Assembly: GCA_958298945.1 (NCBI GenBank)
Contig: OY282606.1
Span: 27,749,740 to 27,813,739, forward strand
Source of the DNA: Atherix ibis
Taxonomy: Eukaryota; Arthropoda; Insecta; Diptera; Athericidae
DNA: 64,000 bases
Direction of reading: 5' to 3'
Shown here: positions 12,901 to 24,761 of the stretch, in pieces
How positions within the stretch are numbered: position 1 is the stretch's first letter
How the letters are laid out: each line of letters opens with the position of its first letter
The notes under the pieces: model-generated
What the model saw: the letters and a program-made list of their open reading frames with translations, nothing else
Told to the model about the DNA's origin: nothing
Databases searched by the model: none
Made by a program: the position numbers and the translations under genes

Positions 12901-13927
12901 CGAATAATCATTATCAAAATGTGTGATTTAATAGCTTTACCAGCTGTTTGCCCATTCAAAATAGACAACCATCTATAATTCCTAATAAATTTCTTAGCTC
13001 AAAATGCGAAAAAGAACTCAACTTTGTTCGGTTCTTTTTTATTTCTCTTAAAAAAAAAAAATATTTTTTTCTTCGTCCATCAAGTGTATTACAAATAAAC
13101 GAACCATTTTTTTGAAAAAAAAAAGCCCAAAAATGGTCATCATATGTTTTCTGCCATTCTTTAAGTGAAGAGGATCCTTAAGAAAAGAATAAGGAAGATA
13201 TCAGCAGGAAGAGTCTCTGAAGAAAAGGAATCTGAGGAGTTTCACAGCATTATTATGAGTTCTTTTTTTTTTCTTTAATTTTTGAACCTTCTACTTTTTG
13301 CCATTCTGAATGTCGGTTTTGAGCCCAAAGATGGTCGGTGTCCATTTGCAGATTCCCACGATAAGCTTACAAGTCGATGAGTCCCATGTTCACGAAAAAA
13401 ACAGAACAAAAAAAACACCAAATGTAATAGAAAAAATTGGAGAAGCACTTTGTTTTGCACTTGTCCAGACATAATTCATGTGTGTCATCAGTTGTACAGT
13501 CCTTTGTCCTTAGTGTGGGTGTCTTTGGTCAAACTAGTCTTGAATTTCTTATTTTAGAACAAGAACTGGTCAGTTGAGTATGTGAGTTTGATTTTTACTT
13601 AATTTTTTTGCCATCCTAATAGTTGTAGTCCAAAACGAAAAGATATCCTTTTGCATACAAAAAATATTTTCCTTTAGCAAAATCAAAATTAAATTGGTTT
13701 TCCCACAATAGAGAATAGACCAAGGCAACCATGCCGCGAATAGAAAGAAAATTAAAAATAATTTATTATAGTGAAAAGTGAAATATAATTAAGGCTATTC
13801 TTTCTATTTGGAAGTCATTTTCACTTAATTTTTAAGTAATTTGTTATTTTACCAGAAAAAAAGTATTTTTCTCTGATTTATAATTGACGAAACCATTGCA
13901 CAAAGCTAATCAATTGTTATCACAAAA
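9930..13927. other. AT-rich DNA, no gene supported
   Basis: Contains a G run at about 12278-12290 and a slightly GC-richer part near 12000-12250 with overlapping frames of 71 and 92 codons. Neither frame shows a domain or clear splice borders. Further homopolymers occur near 10125, 11380, 13050 and 13265. Confidence 0.5.
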
Positions 13928-14611
13928 ACCTAATCAATTTATGGTTCGGAAAGTAAAATTTAATAAAGCAGACTTAAAATGCTGTTCTTGAACGTTGCCA
14001 TTTTGAATCGATCCTTTTCTGATAATTTTTATTGGTCTTTTGCACGTTTCCGTCTGTAGCTCGGCCATTACTTAATATATGTTGGTTTTGATATACTTTA
14101 ACGCTTATAAACAATCTACGTAAAAACTATCTTTTGTGAAGTTGTACTAGAGAACGTCCCACGCCGTCAAATCACACGATCTTGATTGACAAAAAAATCA
14201 CAAAACTGTTCGTTCTGGAAATATTTTTGCGCAATAAGGTTAAAATTTATAATTTTATGTTGTTTGTGGTGTCGGTTGCCATTCGGTAAGAATTGATAGT
14301 AACTGTCTCTTCTTCGCCAGTTTCTAAGAAATACACCTTAAGTGACACCTTCAATCCAAAATGCACACCAAACTATCACTTCCTAGATTCAATGGACGCT
14401 CCACTCAAATTTGTGGGTTTCCAGAGCCCCATATACGGCAAATTGGCCTATTGCCACATATATGGGGCTTTTTCTATAATTTTAATGCATTATTCTGTAG
14501 CTATAATTTTAATGCATTATTAGGCAAACTAATTAACCGCTACCTGTTGAACAGCTATCAAATGACACCGCGTAGTGCTTTATCCTTTCCAGATCACATA
14601 CCGGATAACCC
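13928..14611 (-). mobile_element. M1 MITE-like element, copy 3
   Basis: The left end is the B-type terminus (TAATCAATTTATGGTTCGG, then AAAGTAAAATTTAATAAA). The right end, on the other strand, starts GGGTTATCCGG and leads to TCTGGAAAGG and GGTGTCATTTGATA. The family's internal block is recognisable as GAGCCCCATAT near 14425 and ATATGGGGC near 14460. Two frames (76 and 86 codons) fall inside and have no known domain. Length without insertions is about 684 bp. Confidence 0.7.
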
Positions 14612-16147
14612 ATTTTTATAAAAACTCAAGAAAAAATTCTAAAATTCACTAAAACAACATCATTAATAAAAGAAGAAAACAAATTCTTTTCAAAATATAT
14701 ATAATTGCCCAAAAATAAACAACCTTTTATTACAGAATTATATTATTGTATAATAAAGAAATTATATTAAAGCGTGCTATTTAACTAATTCTATTTAATT
14801 TGTAAATTGATAACTTCATATTGAAAATAATTGAATCAATTTAACAGGTTTTTGCACAATTGTCATGGTATTTAATGATAATTTTCAAAGGTAACCACAA
14901 AAAAATACGATCATTTTGTATCTGAAACGCACGTAATTTTTCAAATAAAATAATTGCTAGTTTTGAATAGTTTGGCCCACCTTTATTAGGAAGTTCCTCT
15001 TTTGAGAAGATACTCAGACGAAAAAAAATATTCTGAAAAAGATACAATAAGTAGACTTTTTAAAAGCCACGAAAATTTCTATTATAGCGTAACGCGTGTA
15101 GATGTTTAGCAAGATCTCATTGAAATAATTTGTCAAAATTACATCCTCTTTTTAGTGAATAAAGTGTTTGTTGGGTACGATTTCCATGAATTGCAAATAA
15201 AGATATACGATCGTTAAAGTTGCTATTTTTTTTTTTTTGGAATTGAATATTTCCGAAAGATTGCTAAGCTTTTTTCATGGAGCATTGGGGCACCTTTTCA
15301 TGGAATTTTTCTATTAAGAAATCGATATTCAAGCGTGTTTATTTTTCTTGAGCTGAATTAAAACTGATCTCTTTTAATGTAGATAAAAGAGGAGTATCAA
15401 AATGAAACGAGTTCTGCTTTGATCATAATTTCGGTAGAAAGAAAAAAATTTATTTAAAAATTTTTTGATTATAAAATAAATCGTCGAACTTTTTATTCAT
15501 TTTCGAACGCACTTTGGCCATACGATTGGCACTCGACTTAATTGAAATGCAGATAAATTAAATTGGGAAGCCATCGAATTCAGGAATTGGTTCATAACAA
15601 AAGTTTCAATTAACAAGGTCCTAAAGCTGAAAAAGCTTTTATGCTTTTTTTAACAAATTATTTGATTGAACAGCAAATTTTGAATTTGACTTTCAATTCG
15701 ATTTTGGAATACGTACTATTGAATAGTTTGTCTGAAAATTGAAAGAAAACAAAACCATCATCGATTTATTATTTTTCTTTTATTGCTAAAAGCTTTGTTT
15801 TTCTTCATATAAAAGATTGTATGCAATTTAGAATTTTTTATTCATTTAATTGGGTTTTTTTTTGTAAAAAAAAAACTGCCAATAAACTTTGTTATTGAAA
15901 AAATTGGTTTATTTATTCGTTTTGTTTTCACATTTAAATCAATTAACATATGTAAATGGGTGGTAAGAATGTCTACTGAATATTATTTTGTGAAACACTT
16001 TATATCGTTGAATTTTCAATAGAATATTAAATGCATCATCATCAATGGATCCTAAATGAATGAACACGAATGGAATTTCTGATTTCTTTAAGAGTTTTGA
16101 CTCTTTTTCTTCTGCCGTTTTTTTTCTTGTTGCAGATATGTCTTGTT
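14612..16147. other. AT-rich DNA, no gene
   Basis: No coding feature or element is supported. T/A homopolymers occur near 15230 and 15860. Confidence 0.55.
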
Positions 16148-16205
16148 GAAAATAAACTTAAAACAATACTAAGATATTTGAAAATAAACTTAAAACAATA
16201 CTAAG
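16148..16205 (+). repeat. Two-copy tandem repeat, 32-bp period
   Basis: The 26-base unit beginning GAAAATAAACTTAAAACAAT occurs at 16148-16173 and, identical, at 16180-16205, separated by ATATTT. Confidence 0.9.
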
Positions 16206-16417
16206 AAAATAACAAAAAAAAAATCTTAGACCATTTTTTGTCTTTCTATTTTTTTTTTAAAATATTTCTTTTTATGTTTTTTTTTAAATAATAATTTATT
16301 AAAAGCTAACTAGAATTCATAGAATTGAGATTTGTTAAAAATTGTTTATTAAAAATTTTCGTTAAATTTGTGGATTCATTCTTTCTCATAATTTTGGAGT
16401 TATTTTCAGGTTTTTAA

Positions 16418-16870
16418 CGGATTATCCATTTTAAGGTTCGGAAAGCACAAGCATGTCATTTGATAGATGCCAAAGATACATATTAGCTAAAATTTAATTT
16501 ATTTAGATTTAATGTAACCATTTTATATATTCGATTGCTAAAGTATCGAATAAATACTGCGTATGAATTGTAAAGAGTTTTAACAAAATGTTTTAATTTC
16601 TGTCGTAGTAATATTTTGCACAAGAAAATGTGCAATCATATTTTTTTTGAAATTGAAGAAGTAGAGACCGTTATTGTTAATTGTGAACGCTCTGGCCGTA
16701 TGATAATGGTTTTTTTTGGGCCTAAATTTAAAAATTTCAATCTAGATAATATTTGATTTCTACAAAATGGCACCATAAGCCACACAGAATATGGCAAATT
16801 TTGTTTTAATTGCATTAAAAAAATGTAACCAGAACTAATAATTTTAAGATTTCTTTTTATATCAATATAC
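16418..16870 (+). mobile_element. M1 MITE-like element, copy 4, truncated
   Basis: The A-end is clear: CGGATTATCCATTTTAAGG, then TTCGGAAAG and ATGTCATTTGATAGATG. A later family block, CACCATAAGCCACACAGAAT followed by ATGGCAAATTTTG, appears near 16765-16800. The B-end is missing; sequence similarity stops just before the 3' end of the R1-type element at 16885. Insertion or deletion linked to that element probably removed the rest. Confidence 0.6.
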
Positions 16871-16884
16871 TCGTACCATATATG

Positions 16885-17852
16885 TTTTTTTTTTTAAGTT
16901 TGGATTAATGAGGTACAGGGGAAAACCTTCAAAAGGTGCTCGCCTGGAAGACCTTCTCCCTGCCAGGCGAGTTATGCGGGATTTTTACCTCACTAAAACC
17001 TATCTGTACCTCTACCCTTGCTCCCGGAACGATGGTTCCCCGGCGGCACTCTTTGTAAATACTACTTCGCCGGGGCGTTCTTATTTGATATTACTATCGT
17101 AGTGTAGTAGTCGGTCACTGAAGTATGATCTGACCATCCTCCGTAGGTAGTAGGGCACCCCCATGTTCTCAAGAGCCTCCCAGCGGTCGGAGTTAAACGC
17201 ATTCATGCTTATGAACCAGTCTGGCCTGACGGCAATTGCACTGTTCAGTGCGATGTTGGGTATGCCGCTTGGTCCTGGTGCCTTGCCATTCTGCAATCTA
17301 GTGCAGGCCCTCGTGAGCTCTTCCATGGTCACACCAGGAATTTCCACTTCTTCATCCTCCGGGTGGTAGTCGGGGAGTTCTGGTTTCTCCGGGAACAGAT
17401 GTTCTACTATTCTGTGCAGTATGTCGGGACAGTTTGGTGTTGTTGGTCTTATACGGTCTGCCCCACGGGTCCCGGTCCACTTCCGCGCAGAGTTTCTTCC
17501 AACATTCTGGAGTTGATGGCGTTTCTGAGAAGAAGCCTTTTCTCTTCGTAGATACGTCTAAGTTCCTCTGTCGAGGCCCTGTCTTGCCTACGAGCACGCT
17601 GGTGTTGCCTTCTTGCCTTAGGGGCATGCTCGCCGGTGTAGGGTGATGGTCGGGTTCCACCAGTGGACTGATGCTCGGCCGTTGATCGGGCGACTCCTTG
17701 GCATCGACGCATCGCTGGCTGCCACTAGGGTGGCTGTTACCTCTTCTGTGATGCCCTCGGCAGTTGTTGGTAATCCGCTCATCATCGGATTGAAGGTCTC
17801 CACATCAAAACATTTCCTGTTCCAGCCCACTGGCTGCCTCCTTGTGTATGGA
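16885..17852 (-). pseudogene. R1-clade non-LTR retrotransposon, decayed fragment
   Basis: Minus strand, in order: (1) about 17840-17620, an endonuclease/linker end with a FDVETF-like start and the WWN motif typical of R1-like ORF2; (2) about 17600-17450, ARRQDRASTEELRRIYEEKR; (3) about 17510-17370, KKLCAEVDRDPWGRPYKT, a hallmark of the R1/LOA region before the reverse transcriptase; (4) 17347-17081, the RT start LQNGKAPGPSGIPN, later AFNS and YLRRMVRSYFSDR. These pieces lie in different frames, and the RT centre between GIPN and AFNS is deleted, as is everything from the catalytic FADD box on. An 11-base T run at 16885-16895 is the poly(A) tail on this strand, so the 3' UTR end is kept. The block is much richer in GC than its surroundings. 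Confidence 0.8.
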
Positions 17853-17874
17853 TGTGTGTGTGTGTGTGTGTGTG
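17853..17874 (+). repeat. (TG)11 microsatellite
   Basis: An uninterrupted TG dinucleotide run, located exactly at the 5' limit of the R1-type fragment. Confidence 0.95.
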
Positions 17875-20113
17875 AGGTAACTTGTTCATTTTTTTCGAGC
17901 ATGTACATTTTTCACTAAAAATAATTTTTTTTATTTGGTTGAAAAAATAAAACATGCTAAAGAAGAAAAAATCTCCTCGTAGAGGCAGTTATTTGAACTT
18001 ATTTCTAATTCATCCAAATTAACAAAAAAAAAAAAGTTATATTTTTAGTACTACAAAAATATAATAAAATAAAATTAAAAATGCTTCTTATCCTATAAAT
18101 AATAAGATAATATCAATAATAATAATAATAATTTGATTTTTTTTCTCTATATAAAATCTTATTTAACTCTAAAAATATTCAAAGAATATCAACTTTTTAT
18201 GGAGAAACAAAAAGAAGAAGAAAAAAGAAAAAGAAAAAGAAAAAGGAAAACAGTATGACACGAAGAAATGGCCTCTACTGTAAGTCAGTAGAGCATTTTC
18301 CCGCCAAAAAATCTCGTCCAACCAGTTTAATGTGGCCGTGGCCACATTCTATATGAAAAGGCTAATAAAACCAAAAAGAAAATTCTCTCATCCAACACTT
18401 GTGCTGTTTTCTATACTCTCTCAAAGAAATATGAGCGGAAAAAAAATATAAAATAAAATGGAGAAAAAAAAAATTATACAAAATATCAGCCAATTAAAAA
18501 AAAATGCATACACTGGCTCAAAATTTGTTGAGACAAAAACATACACGAACACACACCTTAAAAGGGGGGCGTATAAAAAGTATACAAATAGGCAGGGTGG
18601 CAAAATCAAAGCTGCGCATTCTCTTATACATTACTTTCCATATAAATACTCCTACATTCATTATATTGTAGAATAAAGTATTTATTGGGAATTTTTATTC
18701 TGAAGGGTTTTTCTTTAAGTATTTCTTTTTTTTTTACAATAAAAATGTTCATAATTTCTGTTATAAAAAACGGAAATTAATTATAGCTACATTTTTGTAT
18801 AAAATGTTAATTAATTAAAGGCTTTCTGCATTCGATAGTGTATGTGGCATTTTACATAATTTCTACTGGCAATCATCGTAAAACATTCTCCATGTTTGGC
18901 TTGAAATTTAAACACATGAACTCATGGCAATCTTTTAAGGAATTTCTGAATCGTTTTTTTCTTTTCTTTTTTGGCTTTTATTATTGTTTTATTATTATTT
19001 AGTCGTAATTTTTCTTATGTCTGTTAGGTTTTAGTTTTACAAAAAGGAACCGGCAAAACTGTTAAAGTTTTAAGTCCGAAAAGCTAACGAATCGAACAAC
19101 AATTGGTAGTAAAAATGTCTAAATGTCGAGAAATGTTTTCTTTCATTTTAAAAAGTTATTCTTAAATAATATTTTCAAAACTTATACTAATATCTTATAT
19201 AAGATTTTATATAGTTGATATTCTTATAATTTATGAATGTATTGTTATAGAGTCGCTTTGAATGTGTGTGTGTTTTTTTTTTTTAAATTATTGTCGCTTG
19301 TTTTTAGTTAAATTATGATCTTTAAGTTCCGGTTTTGATTTGCTTATAAGAAGAATTGTATCTTTTTATACTTAATAATAGATACTTTCAAACTTATAAT
19401 ACATTAATAGATTGAACAACAAGAAAAAAACCTTTAAAAAAAAAAGCAACAACAAATTCCTCTTAGCAAATAACAACGTGTATCCATCCATTAATGATAA
19501 TACAAGAAAAAAAACCAATTTTTTTTAATCCAAAATCTTTTTTTATTCTTTTTTTTTATATATAAATAAAAATTAGGCGGAAAAAAAAAATCCCATCATC
19601 AATTATTATTCATTAATAAATTATTATTATTTTAAAAGGAAAAATTTACATTAAAAATGAATATTTTTATTTAAGTTTTTGTTTTTTTTTTTAATTTCAA
19701 AGAAACTTCTAAGAAAAAAAAATATTTCGATATTTTAAAAGTTAATAATAATAATTAGTATTTAATAAATTTTTTAATAAAGAATAATTAAGAAACTGGC
19801 TGTCTGCCTGCGCCTGCCTTTTGGCAAACTATAAAAAGTTGATAATTTTCTCACGCAGATGATATATCTTCAATCATTCATGCGAATTTGCTAATAAAAT
19901 TTGGTATTTTATAAATTTTTTAATTATTATTATTAAATAAAAACTACTTGTAAAAATTAGTATTTTTATTGAAGATCGAGTAATAGTTTGACAAGTAATT
20001 TATATATTTGGTATAACCTAACCTAAGAAAAAAATTCCATATGTGATATAACCTGTCATTTATAATTGCAATCAGAATAATTTTAAATCTTAAAATATTA
20101 TTAATTTTTTATT
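17875..20113. other. AT-rich DNA with microsatellites, no gene
   Basis: Holds (AAT)n at 18113-18133, a purine tract of AAAAG/AAG units at about 18195-18250 and many T/A runs. Frames of 62-72 codons overlapping on both strands at 18421-18676 are driven by A/T composition. Confidence 0.55.
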
Positions 20114-20740
20114 GGGTTTGTCCAATTTGCGTTTCGTAAAGTAAAATTAAAGAAAACGCACTTTAAATTCAAACTTTCATTAAATTAAATGTAAATTATC
20201 GAACTTTCGAATATTTATATGATATTTGGTGGTATTCCACAGGGCAGCATACTTGATCCTATTGTCTACAATATTTATTGCACATTTTAATTTTAACTTT
20301 TTCGCACATTTAGAGCCTAATTCGGGGCAATTGTTTTATGGTTGTTGTGTGGCTTTAAGCAGGGCTTAGAATTGACAGTGAGGTTATTATTTCTTCATTT
20401 CCAAAGAAATACGGGTTGCTGACACCTTAAATTTAAGTGAGAAATTTTTTATGGATACAATGGTTTCTCGGCAGTTACTTGTGGGTTTTCGGAGCAATTT
20501 TACTTATTGACCTACACATATCCACCAAGAGAAACATGAGCACCATCGCTGAAGAAAATGTTGTCATCCTAAAGCACCCAACGAGACTATGACAGAAATT
20601 ACAATTTTAACGTGTTATTCTATTAAAATGATCCATAATATAAAATGGCAAACTTAAAACTAAACAAATACTACCTCACCTGACATACAATATATTTTTG
20701 TTAGCTATCAAATGAACAGGGCTGCACTTATATTTTTAAA
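20114..20740 (-). mobile_element. M1 MITE-like element, copy 5
   Basis: The left terminus is GGGTTTGTCCAATTTGCG, then TTTCGTAAAGTAAAATTAAAG (B-end). The right part retains AAATGGCAAACTT, a TACTACCT block and ATCAAATGAACAGGGCTGCAC, the reverse of the A-end; the outermost right terminus is degraded. An inverted form of the family block (CTTGTGGGTTTTCGGAG) lies near 20485. A reverse-transcriptase motif fragment sits inside at 20225-20290. Confidence 0.65.
20225..20290 (+). mobile_element. Reverse-transcriptase motif fragment (non-LTR)
   Basis: Plus-strand codons read FGGIPQGSILDPIVYNIYCTF-stop, split here as FGGIPQGSILDPI and VYNIYCTF. This is the GxPQGSxLxPxxxNIY core of Jockey-like reverse transcriptases. 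It is related to the 57-bp piece at 6255-6311, with shared DNA such as GGTATTCCACAGGGCAG. Nothing else of the element can be seen around it. Confidence 0.5.
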
Positions 20741-21603
20741 GAATATTAAATTTGTAATATTAGGATTTAAATCTATTCGAAAAAGGATCAACTACGGTTA
20801 TTGCTCTTTAATGTCATTGCTCTGTAACGGAATATGGGAGTGTCTTCCAATTAAAATTTAATAATTTTTTTTATCAGATAATAATCAATCAAAATTGCTA
20901 AGTTATTATTAATTTTTTTTTTTTACTTTTTATTATTCTCACTGATAAAACCACGAAAAAAACCAAATATTTTTTACTTCCTAACGTATAAGTTTTTATC
21001 AGAAAAATGTGAATTATTTAGAAAATTTCCCACTAACCATTGGTAAATATTTTAAATTATTTAAAAAATACAATAATTTTTCGAGAACTATTTAAATAGA
21101 TGTGAAAATATTTTGACAACTTTTACAATTTTCAAATGGGAATTTAAAAAAAAAATTATAAAAAACTATAGAAAGTTTGCAAATAATTCAATTCTAAATA
21201 AATAAAGTGAACTATAAGTTTTATTGGTTTTTTTCATTGTTCAATACATTATAACAAACTTTGATATATTTCCTTATTTATTTAAAAGGAAGGAGAATAA
21301 CTTTTCTGTTATGATACTCCAAAAAAAAGTACATTTTTTTGGCATATTTATTTAAACTAACACTCAAGGCCAATATTTAAATTCAAATGTTATCAATTTG
21401 AAGAAAAAAAAAGTACTCTAAATTTATAGTAAAAAAAATCTATCAATTTTGGTATCAAGGAAAAAAAAATTATATAAAAATCAATAATAAATATTGAGTT
21501 TCCTTTGAAAAAGTTCTCATTTCTCGTAATCAAATTTTTTGATATGTTATACCGAATGGTCATTTTTCCATTCATTATTGAAGGCTTTCTTATTGATTTT
21601 TTT
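20741..21603. other. AT-rich DNA, no gene
   Basis: No feature is supported beyond homopolymers. Confidence 0.55.
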
Positions 21604-21657
21604 CCATTGTTAAGTAAACAATCTTAATTCTTATTTAAAATGTTTACTTAACAATGG
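21604..21657. repeat. Perfect 17-bp inverted repeat (hairpin)
   Basis: The arms CCATTGTTAAGTAAACA (21604-21620) and TGTTTACTTAACAATGG (21641-21657) are exact reverse complements around a 20-base loop. No coding content. It may be a tiny foldback element or the ends of a collapsed MITE. Confidence 0.9.
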
Positions 21658-21779
21658 ACATCTTTGATTTGTTATCACGAAATTCCTTTAAAAAAAAATT
21701 GCTATAAATTATCGGTCAAAAGGTGTTTGGACGATATGCATTTTTTTTTACAATAAATTTATTTGTAATATATTTTTTT

Positions 21780-22030
21780 TGAACCAGTCCGAATAACTGC
21801 TTGTCAAATCCTTGTCATTCTTTCAATGAGAAGGATTTTTTTCCAAAAATTTTGCCCATAGGTCCTGGTTGGATTATTGGATTCCTTCGCCTAAGCCCTC
21901 TACGCCCAACTCATCCCACAAATATTCGATTGGAAAAAGATCTGGCGGCTCTCCACTAATACAAATAAATGTGTTTCGGCCTTTCTAGTCACAATCCCAA
22001 AAAAGTAGATCCTCTTTATTACATTCATAC
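21780..22030 (-). pseudogene. Tc1-like transposase relic (C-terminal)
   Basis: On the minus strand at about 21960-21905 the frame reads PPDLFPIEYLWDEL, matching the SPDLNPIENLWDEL signature around the last catalytic acidic residue of Tc1-family (DD34E) transposases. The following LWAKFLEKNP fits the family's usual C-terminal region. Stop codons and the loss of upstream catalytic segments show it is dead. No termini were found. Confidence 0.55.
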
Positions 22031-22403
22031 TGAAAGGAAGCCAAAGAAATTTAGTTTCACGAATTTTTATTCTTTCAAAATTTTAAATATTTTTATTTTA
22101 TTAAAATAAAAATTTATTAAAAGTTGATCTAAGTTCAAAGGACCAAGTTTTGTTAAAAATTCTTAACTTTCATACATAATTTTAGAGTAATTTTAGACTT
22201 CGAATGGGTTATACATTTTGTAGTTTAAAAAGTACAGACTTTAAATTTGACAGTTTTTAAAGAAAAAGTATTTAATAGCAATAATATTTTTAACTGACTA
22301 AAGTTTGCCATTTTTTTTTCTTATTATAGATGAGTTAACTATGAAATTATCTATTATAATTATGAAAACTTTTAACAAAAGTGGTGACGCTGACGTAGCC
22401 ATA

Positions 22404-23181
22404 CGAGGTCTGTTCAAAAAGTATTGCGAATTAACGTGGGTTACGTATATTCGATTTTCGATTTTTTTTGTGGCGTTATGTTGGTACTCAATGTCTCTCA
22501 TTTATGCCGACAAGTTCGGCCATTTTTAATGTTCAGTTAATTTTTGACAACTGCTTTGCCTTGCACGTGTTTTGGCTCGTTTTCGATTTTTGCCTATTCC
22601 AAAAAATGGATCAAAGAATCTATTTCGGGAACAAGAAAAAGTCACAGGGGGCTCGCTCTGGGGAATACGGTGGCTGCGGCATTATTAGTGTGTTGTTTTT
22701 GGCCAAAAATTGCAAAAGCCAATTTTTTTTCTTCCATAAATCCGGGCGTTTCTGGCGGATTCCTTTGCGCAACTTGCGCATAACTTGCAGGTAATATTTC
22801 TTATTGACCGTTCTACCCTGTGGCAAGAGCTCATAATGCACCACACGAAGAAAACTGTAAGTAAAACCTTTACATTCTGAACTGTAAGCAAAACCTTCGC
22901 TTTCATTGGGATGATTGAGCTTTGGTTTCCACAGAGTCCAACAGATCCTTAGCAATGTTAATGCGATGGTGTTTTTGGTCGAAAATGGGCAAAAATCGAA
23001 GACGAGCCAAAACACGTGCAAGCAAAGCAGTTGTCAAAAATTAACTGAATATTCAAAATTGCAAAACTTGTCGGCATAAGTGAGAAACATGAGTACCAAC
23101 ATAACGCCACAAAAAATCGAAAATCGAATATACGTAACCCGCGGAAATTGAAAATTTGCGATACTTTTTGAACAGACCTCA
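22404..23181 (-). mobile_element. Long-TIR mariner derivative, copy 1
   Basis: The element begins CGAGGTCTGTTCAAAAAGTA next to a TA dinucleotide (22402-22403) and ends with the inverted counterpart at about 23181, where the last bases are mutated. Inverted arms extend about 180-200 bp. Minus-strand transposase remnants between them include HEFLPQGRTVN-like and KYYLQVMRKLRKGIRQKRPD segments and SPERAPCDFFLFPK. The HHDNAP block with the second catalytic Asp is deleted. After FFLFPK the frame runs straight into an inverted copy of the 5' start region. It cannot encode a functional enzyme. Confidence 0.75.
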
Positions 23182-23469
23182 ACTTTAACGAATTGATACC
23201 ATAAGCCACAAAACACCGCAAATATTTTCTTCATTGCGTCAAAAAGTTCCCAGGTCGTGTAATTTCGAGATTTGGTTATCTTAATTGAACCTTTTCTTGT
23301 AGGACTACACAAAATAACGTGTCAAAATTTTTTTTGTAAGGCTACGCAAAATAGTCTTGAATTTTTAAGAGCATTTAAAAACTATTTTTCCATCAAGTAA
23401 TAGCTGATTTTACCGCCAGATATGTGCGAAAATGTCAGCAAAAATATCAGCTATAAGAATCGTGTCATA

Positions 23470-24761
23470 ACAGTTCGGCTGAAAAGTTGAGAACCATGAC
23501 GTCTAGATGGCGCCTCTTGCAAAAATCTACTTAATTATCACAAAGCACCATGCTTCAAATGATTCCTGTCAAAATTTGACAGAAATCGGTCGGTTGGTTC
23601 GTGAGATATAGCATTTTGAGTGGAGCAACTTTTGTTATTGAAAAAAAATGGATAAAGACGAATTTCGTGTATTGATAAAGCATTGCTTTTTGATGAAAAA
23701 AAATACAGTGGAAACCAAAGCATGGTTTGACAAACGTTATCCGGACTCTGCTCCAGCTTTTTCAACTGTGAAATATTGGTTTCGTCAATTTCGAACTGGT
23801 CGTACGAGCACAGTTGATGCAGAACGCAGTGGACACCCAAAAGAGGTGGTTACGACAGAAAACATCAAAAAAATCCACAAAATAATTTTAAATGACCGTA
23901 AAGTGAAGTTGAGCGAGATAGCTGAGACTCTGAAGATATCGAAAGAGCGTGTTGGACATATCGTGAATGAATATTTGGGCATGCGAAAGCTGTGTGCAAA
24001 GTGGGTGCCGCGTGTGCTCACTGTGGACCAAAAACAACAACGTGTTGATGATTCTGAGCAGTGTTTGGAGCTGTTCAAGCGCAATAAACCCGAATTTTTG
24101 CGTCGATATGTGACAATGGATGAAACATGGCTCCGTCACTACACTCTAGAGTCCAATCGTCAGTCGGCAGAGTGGAGAGCGAGCGACGAACCGAATCCAA
24201 AGCGTGGAAAGACGCAACAGTCGGCTGGCAAGGTGATGGCGTCTGTATTTTGGGATGCGCATGGTATAATATTCATTGACTATCTCCAGAAGGGACAGAC
24301 GATGAACAGCGACTATTATATAGCGTTATTGGATCGTTTGAAGAAAGAAATCGCTAAGAAACGGCCTCATTTGAAGAAGAAAAAAGTGTTGTTTCACCAA
24401 GACAATGCACCGCGTCACAAGTCGATGAAAACGATGGTCAAACTCAATGAATTGGGCTACGAATTGCTTCCCCATCCACCGTATTCTCCAGGTCTGGCCC
24501 CCAGCGACTTTTTTCTGTTTGCAGACCTCAAGAGAATGCTCGCTGGCAAAAAATTTAAGACCGATGATGAAGTGATTGCCGAAACTGAGTCCTATTTTGA
24601 GGCAAAACCGAAAGAGTACTATAAAAATGGTATCGAAAAGTTGTAAGATCGCTATAATCGCTGTATCGCCCTCGAAGGCAACTATGTTGAATAATAAAAA
24701 TGAATTTTGCAAAAAAAAATATTTCTACTGTGTTTCGTTCTAAACTTTTCAGCCGAACTGT
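23470..24761 (+). mobile_element. Irritans-type (Himar-like) mariner, near intact
   Basis: A 1292-bp element flanked by TA target duplications (23468-23469 and 24762-24763). The terminal inverted repeats start ACAGTTCGGCTGAAAAGTT and match over 25 bp with a single mismatch. Between them is one transposase frame. Size, TIR style and protein match the irritans group that includes Himar1. It is inserted inside an M1 copy. The tidy ends and nearly open frame suggest a fairly recent insertion. Confidence 0.92.
23648..24694 (+). pseudogene. Mariner transposase (irritans group), C-terminal nonsense
   Basis: DD34D transposase that would cut and paste its own element at TA sites. The N-terminal helix-turn-helix DNA-binding half includes DERSGHPKEVV-like and LKISKERVGHIVNEYLGMRK segments, followed by the linker WVPRVLT. 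The catalytic Asp residues are in VTMDETW, HQDNAPRH and SPGLAPSDFFLF, with 34 residues between the second and third. The frame stops at 24644-24646: a TAA stands where the family has GAA, after NGIEKL. Continuing past it in frame gives DRYNRCIALEGNYVE and a stop at 24692-24694, for a total of 348 codons, the usual length. So the only clear lesion is one substitution removing about 16 C-terminal residues; whether the 332-residue product works is unknown. Confidence 0.9.
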
